64,000 nucleotides of DNA. Origin: Pseudomonas sp. Os17. GTDB taxonomy: Bacteria > Pseudomonadota > Gammaproteobacteria > Pseudomonadales > Pseudomonadaceae. Below are positions 7,955-15,905 of the stretch, piece after piece. The number at the start of each line of letters is the position of its first letter. Position 1 is the stretch's first letter. The DNA lies in the NCBI RefSeq assembly GCF_001547895.1, contig NZ_AP014627.1, positions 4,281,501-4,345,500 of the forward strand, in the 5' to 3' direction. The translations under genes and the position numbers were made by a program. The notes beneath the pieces were generated by a model that saw nothing but the letters and a program-made list of their open reading frames with translations, was not told the DNA's origin and made no database searches.

Positions 7955-9673
7955 ATGCGATCACTGAAGATCATCCTGCTGTCCACCGCCTTCAACGGCC
8001 TGACCCAACGCGCCTGGCTCGACCTGCGCCAGGCCGGGCACCGCCCCAGCGTGGTGCTGTTCACCGGAGAAGAAGACGTCTGCCGGCAGATCGAAGAAGC
8101 CGAGGCCGACCTGGTGATCTGCCCGTTCCTCAAGGACCGGGTGCCGCAACGGCTGTGGAGCAACACCAAGCGCCCGGTGGTGATCATTCATCCGGGGATT
8201 GTCGGCGACCGCGGCGCCAGCGCCCTGGACTGGGCCATCAGCAAGGAACTCAAGCGCTGGGGCGTCACCGCGTTGCAGGCGGTGGAAGAAATGGACGCCG
8301 GGCCAATCTGGTCGACCCACGAATTCAACCTGCCCGCCGGCCTGCGCAAGTCCGAGCTGTACAACGGCCTGGTCAGCGACGCCGCCATCCACTGCATCCG
8401 TGACGTGGTGGAAAAATTCCGCAACGGCTTTACCCCGGTCCCTCTGGACTACGACAACCCCGCGGTGCTTGGCCGCCTGCAACCGAACATGAAGCAGTGC
8501 GACCGCACTTTCAGCTGGCACGACAGCGCGCAATTCATCAAGCGCAGCATCGACGCCGCCGACGGCCAGCCCGGCGTCCTGGCCAGCCTCGCCGGCGGCC
8601 AGTACTACGTGTACGACGCCCACCTGGACTCGCGCACCGGCATGCCCGGGCAACTGCTGGCGGTGCATGACGATGCGGTACTGGTGGCCTGCGGCGACCA
8701 CAGCCTGTGGATCGGCTCTCTGCGCCTCAAGCCCCAGCCCGGCGAGGAAACCTTCAAGCGCCCGGCCCGCCACGTGCTCGGCGAGCGCCTGGCCGAGGTA
8801 CCGGTGCTGGACTGGTCGGTCTCCAGCAGCCCGTTCAGCACCGAGCCCTACCAGCCGATCCGCTACCGCGAGGCCGGCCGAGTGGGCGAGCTGACCTTCG
8901 AGTTCTACAACGGCGCCATGAGCACTGAGCAATGCCAGCGCCTGGTCAGCGCCCTGCGCTGGGCCAAGGCCCGAGACACCCAGGTGCTGCTGGTGCGCGG
9001 TGGCCGCGGCGCCTTCAGCAACGGCGTGCACCTGAACGTGATCCAGGCCGCCCCGGAGCCGGGCCTTGAGGCCTGGGCCAACATCCAGGCCATCGACGAC
9101 GTCTGCCTGGAACTGCTCAGCGCCCGCCAACTGGTGGTCAGCGGCCTGACCGGCAATGCCGGCGCCGGCGGCCTGATGCTGGCCCTGGCCGCGGACGTGG
9201 TCCTGGCCCGCGCCGACACCGTGTACAACCCGCACTACAAGAGCATGGGCCTGTACGGCTCCGAGTACTGGACCTACAGCCTGCCCCGCGCCGTCGGCCA
9301 GGCCATGGCCAAGCAACTGACCGAAGCCTGCCTGCCCATCAGCGCCCTCCAGGCCCTGCAGATGGGCATGGTGCAGGAGATCGGCCCACGCTGCCCGGAC
9401 GAGTTCGGCCTGTGGCTGCTGCAACGGGCCAATGGCGTACTCACCGACCCGCGCTACCAGCACCTGCGCCAGCGCAAGCTGGACGCCGACCCGCAACTGA
9501 TGCAGCACTGCCGCAACGCCGAGCTGGAAGAGATGCACATGGACATGGTGCAAAACCGCAAGGGCTTCGCCGAGAAGTGCAGCAACTTCGTCTACAAGCG
9601 CAAGACCTGCTGCACGCCAGAACGGCTGATCGAAGCCTGGGCCAAGCCCCAGGACATCGCCCTGGTGGGTTGA
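7955..9673 (+). CDS. HoxX-like formyltransferase / enoyl-CoA hydratase fusion
   Basis: 572 residues in two parts. The N-terminal ~260 resemble the formyltransferase fold (HPGIVGDRGASALDWAI corresponds to the HPs..P..rG region). The C-terminal part (about 300-545) is an enoyl-CoA hydratase/crotonase domain, with oxyanion-hole segments VRGGRGAFSNGVHLNVI and GNAGAGGLMLALAADVVL. This is the architecture of HoxX, which in Aquifex and Ralstonia makes CO from a formyl group for the [NiFe]-hydrogenase ligand. No hydrogenase or hyp gene is in the window, so here it may act in another reaction on a formyl or CoA substrate. Start: ATG preceded by GGAAGAG. It stands alone. Confidence 0.85.
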   Translation: MRSLKIILLSTAFNGLTQRAWLDLRQAGHRPSVVLFTGEEDVCRQIEEAEADLVICPFLKDRVPQRLWSNTKRPVVIIHPGIVGDRGASALDWAISKELKRWGVTALQAVEEMDAGPIWSTHEFNLPAGLRKSELYNGLVSDAAIHCIRDVVEKFRNGFTPVPLDYDNPAVLGRLQPNMKQCDRTFSWHDSAQFIKRSIDAADGQPGVLASLAGGQYYVYDAHLDSRTGMPGQLLAVHDDAVLVACGDHSLWIGSLRLKPQPGEETFKRPARHVLGERLAEVPVLDWSVSSSPFSTEPYQPIRYREAGRVGELTFEFYNGAMSTEQCQRLVSALRWAKARDTQVLLVRGGRGAFSNGVHLNVIQAAPEPGLEAWANIQAIDDVCLELLSARQLVVSGLTGNAGAGGLMLALAADVVLARADTVYNPHYKSMGLYGSEYWTYSLPRAVGQAMAKQLTEACLPISALQALQMGMVQEIGPRCPDEFGLWLLQRANGVLTDPRYQHLRQRKLDADPQLMQHCRNAELEEMHMDMVQNRKGFAEKCSNFVYKRKTCCTPERLIEAWAKPQDIALVG

Positions 9674-9697
9674 TCCAAAGCCTCCCCTTCCGCAACC

Positions 9698-9719
9698 GTC
9701 GCCCGGCTCGCCGGGCGAC
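9698..9719. terminator. Hairpin between convergent genes
   Basis: GTCGCCCGG and CCGGGCGAC pair around a CTCG loop in the 50-base gap between the HoxX-like gene and the converging glucosidase gene. Neither strand has a T-run, so it is probably a bidirectional transcription or mRNA-end hairpin rather than a strong terminator. Confidence 0.5.
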
Positions 9720-9723
9720 GCCT

Positions 9724-12357
9724 TCAGCCTCGTGGCTGCAACAGCAACGCCACCAGTGCCGTCCACCCCGTCTGATGGGACGCCCCCAGCCCACGCCCAG
9801 TTTCACCATGAAAATATTCATGGAACAGCACCAGCTCGCGGTCCTCGGCCTCTACCTGCAACTGCGGATAGCCGCTCATGGACGGCCTGCGCCCTTCCTC
9901 GTCCAGCAGAAACAATCGCGTCAGGCGCTGGCTCAAGCCGTCGGCCACTTCCTCCAGGGACGCCAGGTACCCCGAACCCCGCGGGTACTCCACCGAAAAG
10001 TTGACGTCGTAGTAGCGATGAAACTCGCGCAGGGATTCGATCAGCAAGTAGTTGATCGGCATCCACAGCGGCCCGCGCCAGTTGGAGTTGCCGCCGTACA
10101 GCCGTGAATCGGACTCCGCCGGCACATAGCGGGCGCACAGTTGCTTGCCATCCACCTGCATGGCGAACGGCTGCTCGAAGGCCTTGGACAGGGAGCGGAT
10201 GCCGAAGTCCGAGAGGAACTCGCGTTCATCGAGCATGCGCTTGAGCAGGTCCTTGGTGCGCTCGCCGCGCAACAGCGCCAGGAGCATGCGGTTGCCCTTG
10301 CCCGGTTCGTACCAACGCGACACCAGGCTCGCCAGGTCCGGTCGGTGATGCAAGAAGCCCAGCAGACGCTGGGCCAGCCCCGGCAGGTTCTGGTGCTCGT
10401 GCTGCTCCAGCACCTGCACCGCGAACAGCGGCATCAAGCCAACGATGGAGCGCAGGCGCAGGGGTTCGTTCTGCCCATCGGGACGGTGCAGCACGTCGTA
10501 GAAAAACTGGTCCTGTTCGTCCCACAGCCCCTCGGCGCTTTGATCCACGCGGTTGATGGCCCCGGCGATATAAAGGAAGTGCTCGAAGAACTTCACCGCA
10601 ATGTCCACGTACACGCCATTGCGCTTGGCCAGCTCCAGGGCGATGCGCATCAGGTCCAGGGCGTAGGCCGCGACCCAGGCCGTACCGTCGGCCTGATCCA
10701 GGGTGAAGCCATCAGGCAACGGCGCGGAACGATCGAACAGGGCGATATTGTCCAGGCCGAGAAAGCCGCCCTGGAACAGGTTGCGGCCCTCGGCGTCCTT
10801 GCGGTTGACCCACCAGGAGAAATTCAGCAGCAGCTTGTGGAAGATGCGTTCGAGAAAGTCCAGGTCGCCCACGCCGGTCAGGGTCTTTTCCTGCTGATAG
10901 ACCCGCCAGCAGGCCCAGGCGTGCACCGGCGGGTTGGCATCATCGAAGCGCCACTCGTAGGCCGGCAGCTGGCCGTTGGGGTGCATGAACCTATCCTTGA
11001 CCAGCAACAGCAGTTGCTGCTTGGCAAAGCCGGGGTCGATCAGGGCGAAGGCCACCGCCTGGAAGCCCAGGTCCCAGGAGGCATACCAGGGGTATTCCCA
11101 GGTATCGGGCATGGAAACGATGTCGCAGTTGGACAGATGGCGCCAATGAGTATTGCGCAAGTGCTTGCGCTCGCTGGGGGGCGCCGGCTGCCCGGGATCG
11201 CCGTCCAGCCACCGGTTGACGTCGAAGTCATACAGTTGCTTGGACCACAGCAACCCGGCCAGGGCCTGACGCTGCACATTGCGCGCGTCCGCGCTTTCAA
11301 TGCCCTGCTGCAGCGCCGCGTAGAACTCATCGGCCTCGCGCCGCCGCTGCTCGAACAGGTGGCGGGCGCTGACCGGTTCGCTGCCGGCCGGGGCAAAGCG
11401 CAGGAACAGCCGCTTGCTCTCGCCGCCCGCCAGCTCCAGGACGAAATGCGCCGCCGCCCGGGTGCCGCCATCGAAGGCCACCGCGCTGGCTTGCCCGTCC
11501 ACCAGATAGTCGTTGATGCCGTCCTTGAACGGCCCCGGCGTCGCCAGCCCGTCCAGCTTGGGGAAGTTGCTGTCGTTGTTGCAGAACAGCCACTGGCAAG
11601 GCTCGGCGCCCCAGGCGGTGACCTGCCGCTCGGGCAGTTGCCCGTGCCGCGCCAGCACCCTGTCGCCCTCCAGGCGCAGGCTCGGTCGAGGCTCGTCGCC
11701 ACCCCAACTCCAGGTGTTGCGCGCCCAGACCTGAGGCAGCACCCGCAGCCGCGCCGGCTGGTGGAAACGGTTGTGCACGGTGACGAGCATGAAAATGTCA
11801 TCGGCCCTGTGCTTGGCGTACTCCACCGTCACATCAAAGTAACGGTTGTCCTCGAACACCCCGGTATCGAGGATCTCGTACTCGGCATCCTTCAGGCCGC
11901 GCCGGGCGTTTTCCGCCACCAGGTCGGCATAGGGAAAGGCCGCCTGGGGGTACTTGTAGAGCATGCGCATGTAGGCATGGCTGGGCACGCCGTCGAGGTA
12001 GAAGTACAGCTCCTTGACGTCCTCGCCGTGGTTGCCCTCGGCATTGTCCAAGCCGAACAGACGCTCCTTGAGAATGCTGTCGTGCTCGTTCCACAACGCC
12101 AGCCCCAGGCACCAGTGCTGGGCCTTGTCGGAAAACCCCGCCAGCCCGTCCTCGCCCCAGCGGTAGGCGCGGCTGCGTGCATGCTCATGGGGGAAGTAGC
12201 TCCAGGCATCGCCATCGGCGCTGTAGTCCTCGCGCACCGTGCCCCACTGCCGCTCACTCAGGTACGGGCCCCACTGGCGCCAGTGCTCGGCCTCGCTGCC
12301 TTGCAGGCGCTGGCCTTCAAGGGTGTCGAGAAGGCGGGGGGCAGACTTTGCCGGCAT
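9724..12357 (-). CDS. GH63/MGH1-like glucosidase
   Basis: 877 residues, no signal peptide, so probably cytoplasmic. The C-terminal two thirds form an (alpha/alpha)6 glycosidase domain of the mannosyl-oligosaccharide-glucosidase type (GH63/MGH1): DTWEYPWYASWDLGF carries the W-D where the catalytic acid of the family sits, followed by HPNGQLPAYEWRFDDANPP, and near the end ESDSRLYGGNSNWRGPLWMP. Bacterial relatives act on alpha-glucosides such as glucosylglycerate or trehalose-like solutes; the real substrate is open. The start MPAKSAPRLLDTLEGQ has AAGGA eight bases before it; an upstream in-frame start would add 28 unconserved-looking residues. An inverted repeat GTGA-N8-TCAC at 12419-12434 lies upstream and could be an operator. 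Confidence 0.85.
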   Translation of the reverse strand: MPAKSAPRLLDTLEGQRLQGSEAEHWRQWGPYLSERQWGTVREDYSADGDAWSYFPHEHARSRAYRWGEDGLAGFSDKAQHWCLGLALWNEHDSILKERLFGLDNAEGNHGEDVKELYFYLDGVPSHAYMRMLYKYPQAAFPYADLVAENARRGLKDAEYEILDTGVFEDNRYFDVTVEYAKHRADDIFMLVTVHNRFHQPARLRVLPQVWARNTWSWGGDEPRPSLRLEGDRVLARHGQLPERQVTAWGAEPCQWLFCNNDSNFPKLDGLATPGPFKDGINDYLVDGQASAVAFDGGTRAAAHFVLELAGGESKRLFLRFAPAGSEPVSARHLFEQRRREADEFYAALQQGIESADARNVQRQALAGLLWSKQLYDFDVNRWLDGDPGQPAPPSERKHLRNTHWRHLSNCDIVSMPDTWEYPWYASWDLGFQAVAFALIDPGFAKQQLLLLVKDRFMHPNGQLPAYEWRFDDANPPVHAWACWRVYQQEKTLTGVGDLDFLERIFHKLLLNFSWWVNRKDAEGRNLFQGGFLGLDNIALFDRSAPLPDGFTLDQADGTAWVAAYALDLMRIALELAKRNGVYVDIAVKFFEHFLYIAGAINRVDQSAEGLWDEQDQFFYDVLHRPDGQNEPLRLRSIVGLMPLFAVQVLEQHEHQNLPGLAQRLLGFLHHRPDLASLVSRWYEPGKGNRMLLALLRGERTKDLLKRMLDEREFLSDFGIRSLSKAFEQPFAMQVDGKQLCARYVPAESDSRLYGGNSNWRGPLWMPINYLLIESLREFHRYYDVNFSVEYPRGSGYLASLEEVADGLSQRLTRLFLLDEEGRRPSMSGYPQLQVEAEDRELVLFHEYFHGETGRGLGASHQTGWTALVALLLQPRG

Positions 12358-12553
12358 GAGAGGTGTCCTTGGCCACGAAGATGAGTTGCAGTGTAGGAGC
12401 GAGCGGTCCCTCTGCCCCGTGACAAATGTTTCACGGTGCAAACGTCCACGGCGACGAAACCCCCGCGCAAAGCCCGTTCCAGAGCCTGTGCGGTTAAATT
12501 TTCCGCCCCTGGCTCGTTATAATCGGCAACCCTTTTATGGCCATGCGGATTCG

Positions 12554-12829
12554 ATGATGTTCAGTTGCAAAGCGTTTTTCCCCAGCCTGTTACTGATGGC
12601 AGCCTGTTCGGCCCAGGCCGCCGGCCTTGACCTGAGCTACCCGCAGCCTCCGTTGCCGGCCACCGCCCAGGCCCCGGCACCAGAGAGCGACACGCCGAAG
12701 CTCAAGTTGCAGTTCAAGCCGGCCATCAGCTACGAGCACCACTGCAGCGGCCAGTGCACCTACGAAACCAATATCGACCAGCTGCACGAACGCGAAACCC
12801 GCCACAGCGCAAGCGTCGGCTTCGACTGA
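12554..12829 (+). CDS. Small exported protein of unknown function
   Basis: 91 residues with a clear signal peptide (MMFSCKAFFPSLLLMAACSAQA); cleavage after AQA is likely, though MAAC also resembles a weak lipobox. The mature part is Pro/Ala-rich, then polar with two cysteines close together (HHCSGQCTY), which could form a disulfide or bind a metal. It ends in RETRHSASVGFD. Two consecutive ATGs offer the start. No family recognised. It diverges from the glucosidase gene. Confidence 0.65.
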   Translation: MMFSCKAFFPSLLLMAACSAQAAGLDLSYPQPPLPATAQAPAPESDTPKLKLQFKPAISYEHHCSGQCTYETNIDQLHERETRHSASVGFD

Positions 12830-12971
12830 TCCCCGCCATTGAACCTGCGGCACGCTTGATCCACACTCGCGCTCCTGAGTCCTACAGCAAACTGAGAAAG
12901 TCCTGTCCTGCCAGTGCCTTGTCCCGTTCTGGAGTGCATGCCTATAGTCCCGGTTCGTCCTGATGACGAAC

Positions 12972-13143
12972 GGGTTTGGCGACCCTGTGAATGGAACGAA
13001 GCGAAGCGCTGGCAGATTGGTCAGGGCTTTTGTTATCGCATGACCGCTTGATGGCGGCTGTGCGCGGGAGACCTTCGGGTCTGTCGGTTCTTCCATTCCC
13101 GGCTCGCCAACCCGCGTACAGCTGCCACCCTTTTGTTTGGCGA
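12972..13143 (+). promoter_or_regulatory. Structured leader, probable cis-regulatory RNA, upstream of the 90-residue protein gene
   Basis: This 355-base gap holds no convincing gene but several long complementary segments. GGGTTTGGCGA (12972-12982) pairs with TCGCCAACCC (13104-13113), ten pairs and one bulged T. Nested within it GAATGGAA (12989-12996) pairs with TTCCATTC (13091-13098). A UUCG hairpin AGACC/GGTCT occupies 13069-13082. In competition or as a pseudoknot, 13053-13065 pairs with 13114-13126 over 13 positions with two G-U wobbles. A second copy of TTGGCGA at 13137-13143 could also capture 13104-13110. The start codon follows 42 bases later. Function is inferred from structure only. 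Confidence 0.55.
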
Positions 13144-13184
13144 CGATTGAGTGACAGCGCTCACCCCTGAATGGAGTTGGACTC

Positions 13185-13457
13185 ATGAATCGCTACATGC
13201 CGATCACCGGCCACGACTGCACCATTCCTTCCCTGCTGATCGATACCCAGGCCCCTGCCGATGTGCTGTACGAAGCAGCCGCCTATCGCATCCGCGCCGT
13301 CACTCAACTGCTGGAAAACTTCGCCACCCGCCCCGACATCCCCGGCGATGCCGTGGTGCTGCAAGAGCTGGCGCTGATCTGCGCCATTCCGCTGCGCGAT
13401 GGCTGCGATGTGCTGGATGTGCTGGGCCGTCAGTTGCGCACCCAGGCCATAAGTTGA
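13185..13457 (+). CDS. Conserved-type small protein of Pseudomonas, unknown function
   Basis: 90 residues, MNRYMPITGHDCTIPSL..., mostly helical in appearance: VLYEAAAYRIRAVTQLLENFA, then VVLQELALICAIPLRDGCDVLDVLGRQL. It resembles short DUF3077/DUF6124-like proteins of Pseudomonas, an assignment made from memory and uncertain. No signal peptide or membrane segment. A GGAG motif lies eight bases before the ATG. The gene is preceded by the structured leader at 12972-13143, which suggests RNA-level control. Confidence 0.7.
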   Translation: MNRYMPITGHDCTIPSLLIDTQAPADVLYEAAAYRIRAVTQLLENFATRPDIPGDAVVLQELALICAIPLRDGCDVLDVLGRQLRTQAIS

Positions 13458-13839
13458 ACCCCGTCAACGGCGAGGGCAATGCCGCCCTCGCCATTGGCAA
13501 CTGCATGGACGTCATATGCCCAATAGAGGTTTTTACCTGAGCTTTCTCTATCCAGGCATATAGAGAAACTGAAGAGCACCGAACTACCAGATCAATCGCC
13601 ACATACAATAAGAGAATCCTCACAGACATAACGCTTTTTGAAAGATCTAATCATCCGAGCTTTTTCGATTTTCCTGGAGGACAAACACTGCACCCCGACT
13701 TAAAACCTCTCCTGCTAATTTGCCAAGCAGTCTGACCACACAGACAAAAAACCTAATTGCGACGAGCATTGAAGCTCAACACCTCACAATTGATACGAAC
13801 ATTAATAGATCGTTCAATAACAATCAGGAAGATTGTGCA

Positions 13840-14601
13840 ATGGCCAATCCTTTATGGTCTCATACCGCTATAACGACCCCCTCTCGCGGCGCCCCCCAGA
13901 GAGTTACCGTTGATATAACTCGGTACGTCAATAAAATTCACAACGAAAGTGGCTGGCTGCTTGTCGGCATGGACAATGTCCCTCGCGAGAATTGGCCACA
14001 GCTTTTCAAGTATTGCAAGGTTACATTAATAACCACTAAAGATAATAAGACATATTTCAAAGTCCTTGAAGGAGCTCACAAAGGAAAAGTTGCATTCCTA
14101 TCAGAAACAAACGCAAAGGAATACCTTGGAAAAATCGCACCAAAACAGAAGCCTATCGAGCTTGTCATGAACTACGAACGCTTAGACCAAAACTGGAAAT
14201 CAATAACTAGAAACGAACATCTCCCACAACAAATAGCAAATGGAAACATCAACAATCTCAACTTCAAAGCAACGATGAATACAGTATGGAACGGTATATA
14301 CTTCCCTATTCCACCTGGCACTTACAAGATATTGCTACCTGACTTCCCTCACTCGAAAAACTACACCCAACAATATAAAAAAGAGTTTCCCAACCTGTCT
14401 CACCATCAAGTATGGTTCCCCATTGATCATGGTGACAGGAGCAGATACGTTCACGTAGGTAATGTATCGGAAGGGTGCATCACTGTCATAAGCCTGGATA
14501 AATGGTCTGAAATTCAAGAAATGCTGATTAGCCATCGCTCCTCCGATGGGAAAAGCGTGGGCAACCTTATTGTAAAAGGCAAGCCAGAGAGAGCAAATTA
14601 A
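13840..14601 (+). CDS. Putative L,D-transpeptidase-like effector, copy 1
   Basis: 253 residues, no signal peptide. The C-terminal part carries H205-x-G-x2-S-x-G-C213 (HVGNVSEGCITV), preceded by GTYKILLPDFPHS and HHQVWFPIDHGDRSRY. This resembles the YkuD/L,D-transpeptidase and Tlde1 (DUF2778) active site, where Cys attacks peptidoglycan peptide bonds and His assists. The family link is inferred from the motif. An enzyme for the periplasm without its own export signal, followed by an exported partner that overlaps by one base, looks like an injected effector with immunity protein. The first ~20 residues are low-complexity. No vgrG, hcp or PAAR gene is nearby. Start chosen at MANPLWSHTA, with AGGAAG upstream; a longer frame from 13720 is possible but is not matched well by copy 2. 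Confidence 0.72.
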   Translation: MANPLWSHTAITTPSRGAPQRVTVDITRYVNKIHNESGWLLVGMDNVPRENWPQLFKYCKVTLITTKDNKTYFKVLEGAHKGKVAFLSETNAKEYLGKIAPKQKPIELVMNYERLDQNWKSITRNEHLPQQIANGNINNLNFKATMNTVWNGIYFPIPPGTYKILLPDFPHSKNYTQQYKKEFPNLSHHQVWFPIDHGDRSRYVHVGNVSEGCITVISLDKWSEIQEMLISHRSSDGKSVGNLIVKGKPERAN

Positions 14602-15227
14602 TGCGCAAAAAAAATTTATACGCATGGTCCATCCTCACTGCATCGCTCACCACCCTACCTCATATAAATGCGTGCGCATCAGATACTGACGAACGCTACA
14701 TAACCGACTGGGAATTTTTCAACCAGATCATAAAAAGATATAAATCCGGAATAAAAAACAAAAAAGATATTGAAAACTCAAGCAAAGCTGAAGCAAGGGG
14801 AAAAGAGGCATTTCTAAACAATGATTATGTAAAAGCTGAATTCCATGGTTATGGCGACGCACTGGCCTGGATTCCCAGGCCAGAGTACTACTTTATAATT
14901 GGCGACATACAACTACGCAGCAAGTTGCACCTTCATACTGAATCACCTTATTCCACCCCAGAATACAAAGCCTGCTGGGACAAATACCTGTTCGCCCTGG
15001 ATGCACGCAGGAGCGTAATAGACCACTTTGAAAGAGGCTTTAGCTTAACTGCAGAGTTGGATTTATCTGCCACTAAAAACTCGAAAATCTACCAACAAGC
15101 CCTGACCAATGCAGCCTGCTTTGCCCGACTGACCAGCAAGTACTCCGAAGGCGTCGGCCCTCAGTGCGTGCCGGTCGAAGAAGTCAAAAGCTGCCTCGGT
15201 AGCCCCCTGCTGTTCTTGTATCACTAG
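14601..15227 (+). CDS. Putative periplasmic immunity protein, copy 1
   Basis: 208 residues with an N-terminal signal sequence (MRKKNLYAWSILTASLTTLP..., probable cleavage near NACA-SD). The start overlaps the effector stop (TAATG). The mature protein has no recognised domain. Notable are AEARGKEAFLNNDY, a conserved WIPRPEYYFIIGD block, and a C-terminus with several cysteines (AACFARLTSKY, GPQCVPVEEVKSCLGS). An exported partner right after a signal-less periplasm-acting enzyme is the standard layout of effector/immunity pairs. Its last 174 bases are 172/174 identical to those of the second copy while the front half is clearly diverged. It could instead be an accessory protein; no toxin test can be done from sequence. 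Confidence 0.7.
   Translation: MRKKNLYAWSILTASLTTLPHINACASDTDERYITDWEFFNQIIKRYKSGIKNKKDIENSSKAEARGKEAFLNNDYVKAEFHGYGDALAWIPRPEYYFIIGDIQLRSKLHLHTESPYSTPEYKACWDKYLFALDARRSVIDHFERGFSLTAELDLSATKNSKIYQQALTNAACFARLTSKYSEGVGPQCVPVEEVKSCLGSPLLFLYH
15054..15227 (+). repeat. Near-identical 174-bp 3' end of the two immunity-type genes, copy 1
   Basis: Matches 18023-18196 with two substitutions only (both silent), although the coding sequence immediately before it differs at many positions. The sharp edge at GAGTTGGATTTATC suggests recombination or gene conversion. Confidence 0.92.
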
Positions 15228-15289
15228 AAAATCTGAGGCCGGTATCCAACAGTCATCGTGCGCAGGGATCGGCTGGTCATGGGTAATTC

Positions 15290-15320
15290 TGAGGCCGCCT
15301 TCGCGGGCAAGCCAGCGCCC
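15290..15320. repeat. REP element downstream of copy 1
   Basis: GCCTTCGCGGGCAAGCC core, same as at 18207-18238 after copy 2. The rest of the 196-base gap to the next gene shows nothing further. Confidence 0.6.
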
Positions 15321-15423
15321 ATGAAAGCCTTGCGTGCACTAGAACTGTCGAGGCTCCGTTTGCGGGCGCTGACCTGGGTCGGATGAGAGGTTTGCAAAAC
15401 ACTAGCCGGTATCAGGGCATACC

Positions 15424-15711
15424 TTATCTGGCCTTACATTTATCCAACTCATCTTGAGTGGTTAACGTTGTCGCCAAACCCAACCGATATTTACAGTAGG
15501 CAATAACTTTCCGCCTCTCCAGGTCGCTTAATTCGGAGAGCGACTTATCGTCTGCCTCATAGGCAAAGATATTTTCAAACGCCATTTGAAAAGTTGGATA
15601 CCTCTTGATGAAAAAAACTTTTTCCGGATAGGCGTCCTCCATCTTTTCGTAGAAACCAATGTATAGATAAGCGACCAGCAGAACAGACAATACAAAAAAT
15701 AGATTTTTCAT
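15424..15711 (-). CDS. 95-residue protein with N-terminal membrane segment, unknown function
   Basis: MKNLFFVLSVLLVAYLYIGFYEKMEDAYPEK...: a signal anchor or uncleaved signal (residues 4-20) followed by a charged domain ending with YCKYRLGLATTLTTQDELDKCKAR, with two cysteines. A/T-rich like its neighbours. There is no ribosome-binding site, but the ATG overlaps the stop of a preceding frame as ATGA, which suggests it was translationally coupled to an upstream gene now reduced to a relic (15708-15815). It might be an orphan immunity protein; that is a guess from context only. Confidence 0.55.
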   Translation of the reverse strand: MKNLFFVLSVLLVAYLYIGFYEKMEDAYPEKVFFIKRYPTFQMAFENIFAYEADDKSLSELSDLERRKVIAYCKYRLGLATTLTTQDELDKCKAR

Positions 15712-15815
15712 TTGGACAGCGGCGGCAATAGTTGGGTTTTGACTCGTAGTTTTCGCACTAACTCAATTCCAATGTTACTAGGGCAAATTTTTCCTTCACT
15801 CCAAGCACAGCCCCA
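15708..15815 (-). pseudogene. Possible relic of a gene once coupled to the 95-residue protein
   Basis: A frame that reads CAWSEGKICPSNIGIELVRK... and ends in LLPPLSK with a TGA inside the ATGA overlap of the next gene. Upstream it runs at once into a REP pair and the end of an unrelated gene in another frame, so only the last ~35 codons look natural. Weak evidence. Confidence 0.3.
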
Positions 15816-15823
15816 CTGAACCG

Positions 15824-15905
15824 GTAGGAGCCGGTTTGCCGGCGAAGAGGCCCGTGAGCCTTGTGCAAACCCTGAGGCCCTCTTCGAGGGCAAGCCCGCT
15901 CCTAC
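15824..15905. repeat. Inverted pair of REP elements (BIME)
   Basis: TAGGAGCCGGTTTGCCGGCG...AGAGG on one side and CCTCTTCGAGGGCAAGCCCGCTCCTA on the other form a large imperfect palindrome between two minus-strand small genes. Confidence 0.75.

Larger units (their letters stand above)
13588..15240 (+). repeat. Duplicated effector/immunity unit, copy 1
   Basis: About 1.65 kb that matches 16554-18210 in gene order and sequence: a related non-coding leader (13574-13629 aligns with 16504-16595, including GAGCAC and ACAATAAGA), a 253-codon gene, an overlapping ~209-codon gene, and a shared tail. The genes are much richer in A/T and in AAA/AAT codons than the rest of the window. Confidence 0.8.

Noticed and set aside
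10141..12384. 747-codon plus-strand open frame opposite the glucosidase gene
   Set aside because: Shadow frame; the minus-strand product has clear glycosidase motifs and a ribosome-binding site.
12590..13186. 198-codon minus-strand open frame across the structured leader
   Set aside because: It runs through the helices of the structured leader and over the small exported protein gene in antisense, and has no domain-like sequence; better explained by the structured RNA.
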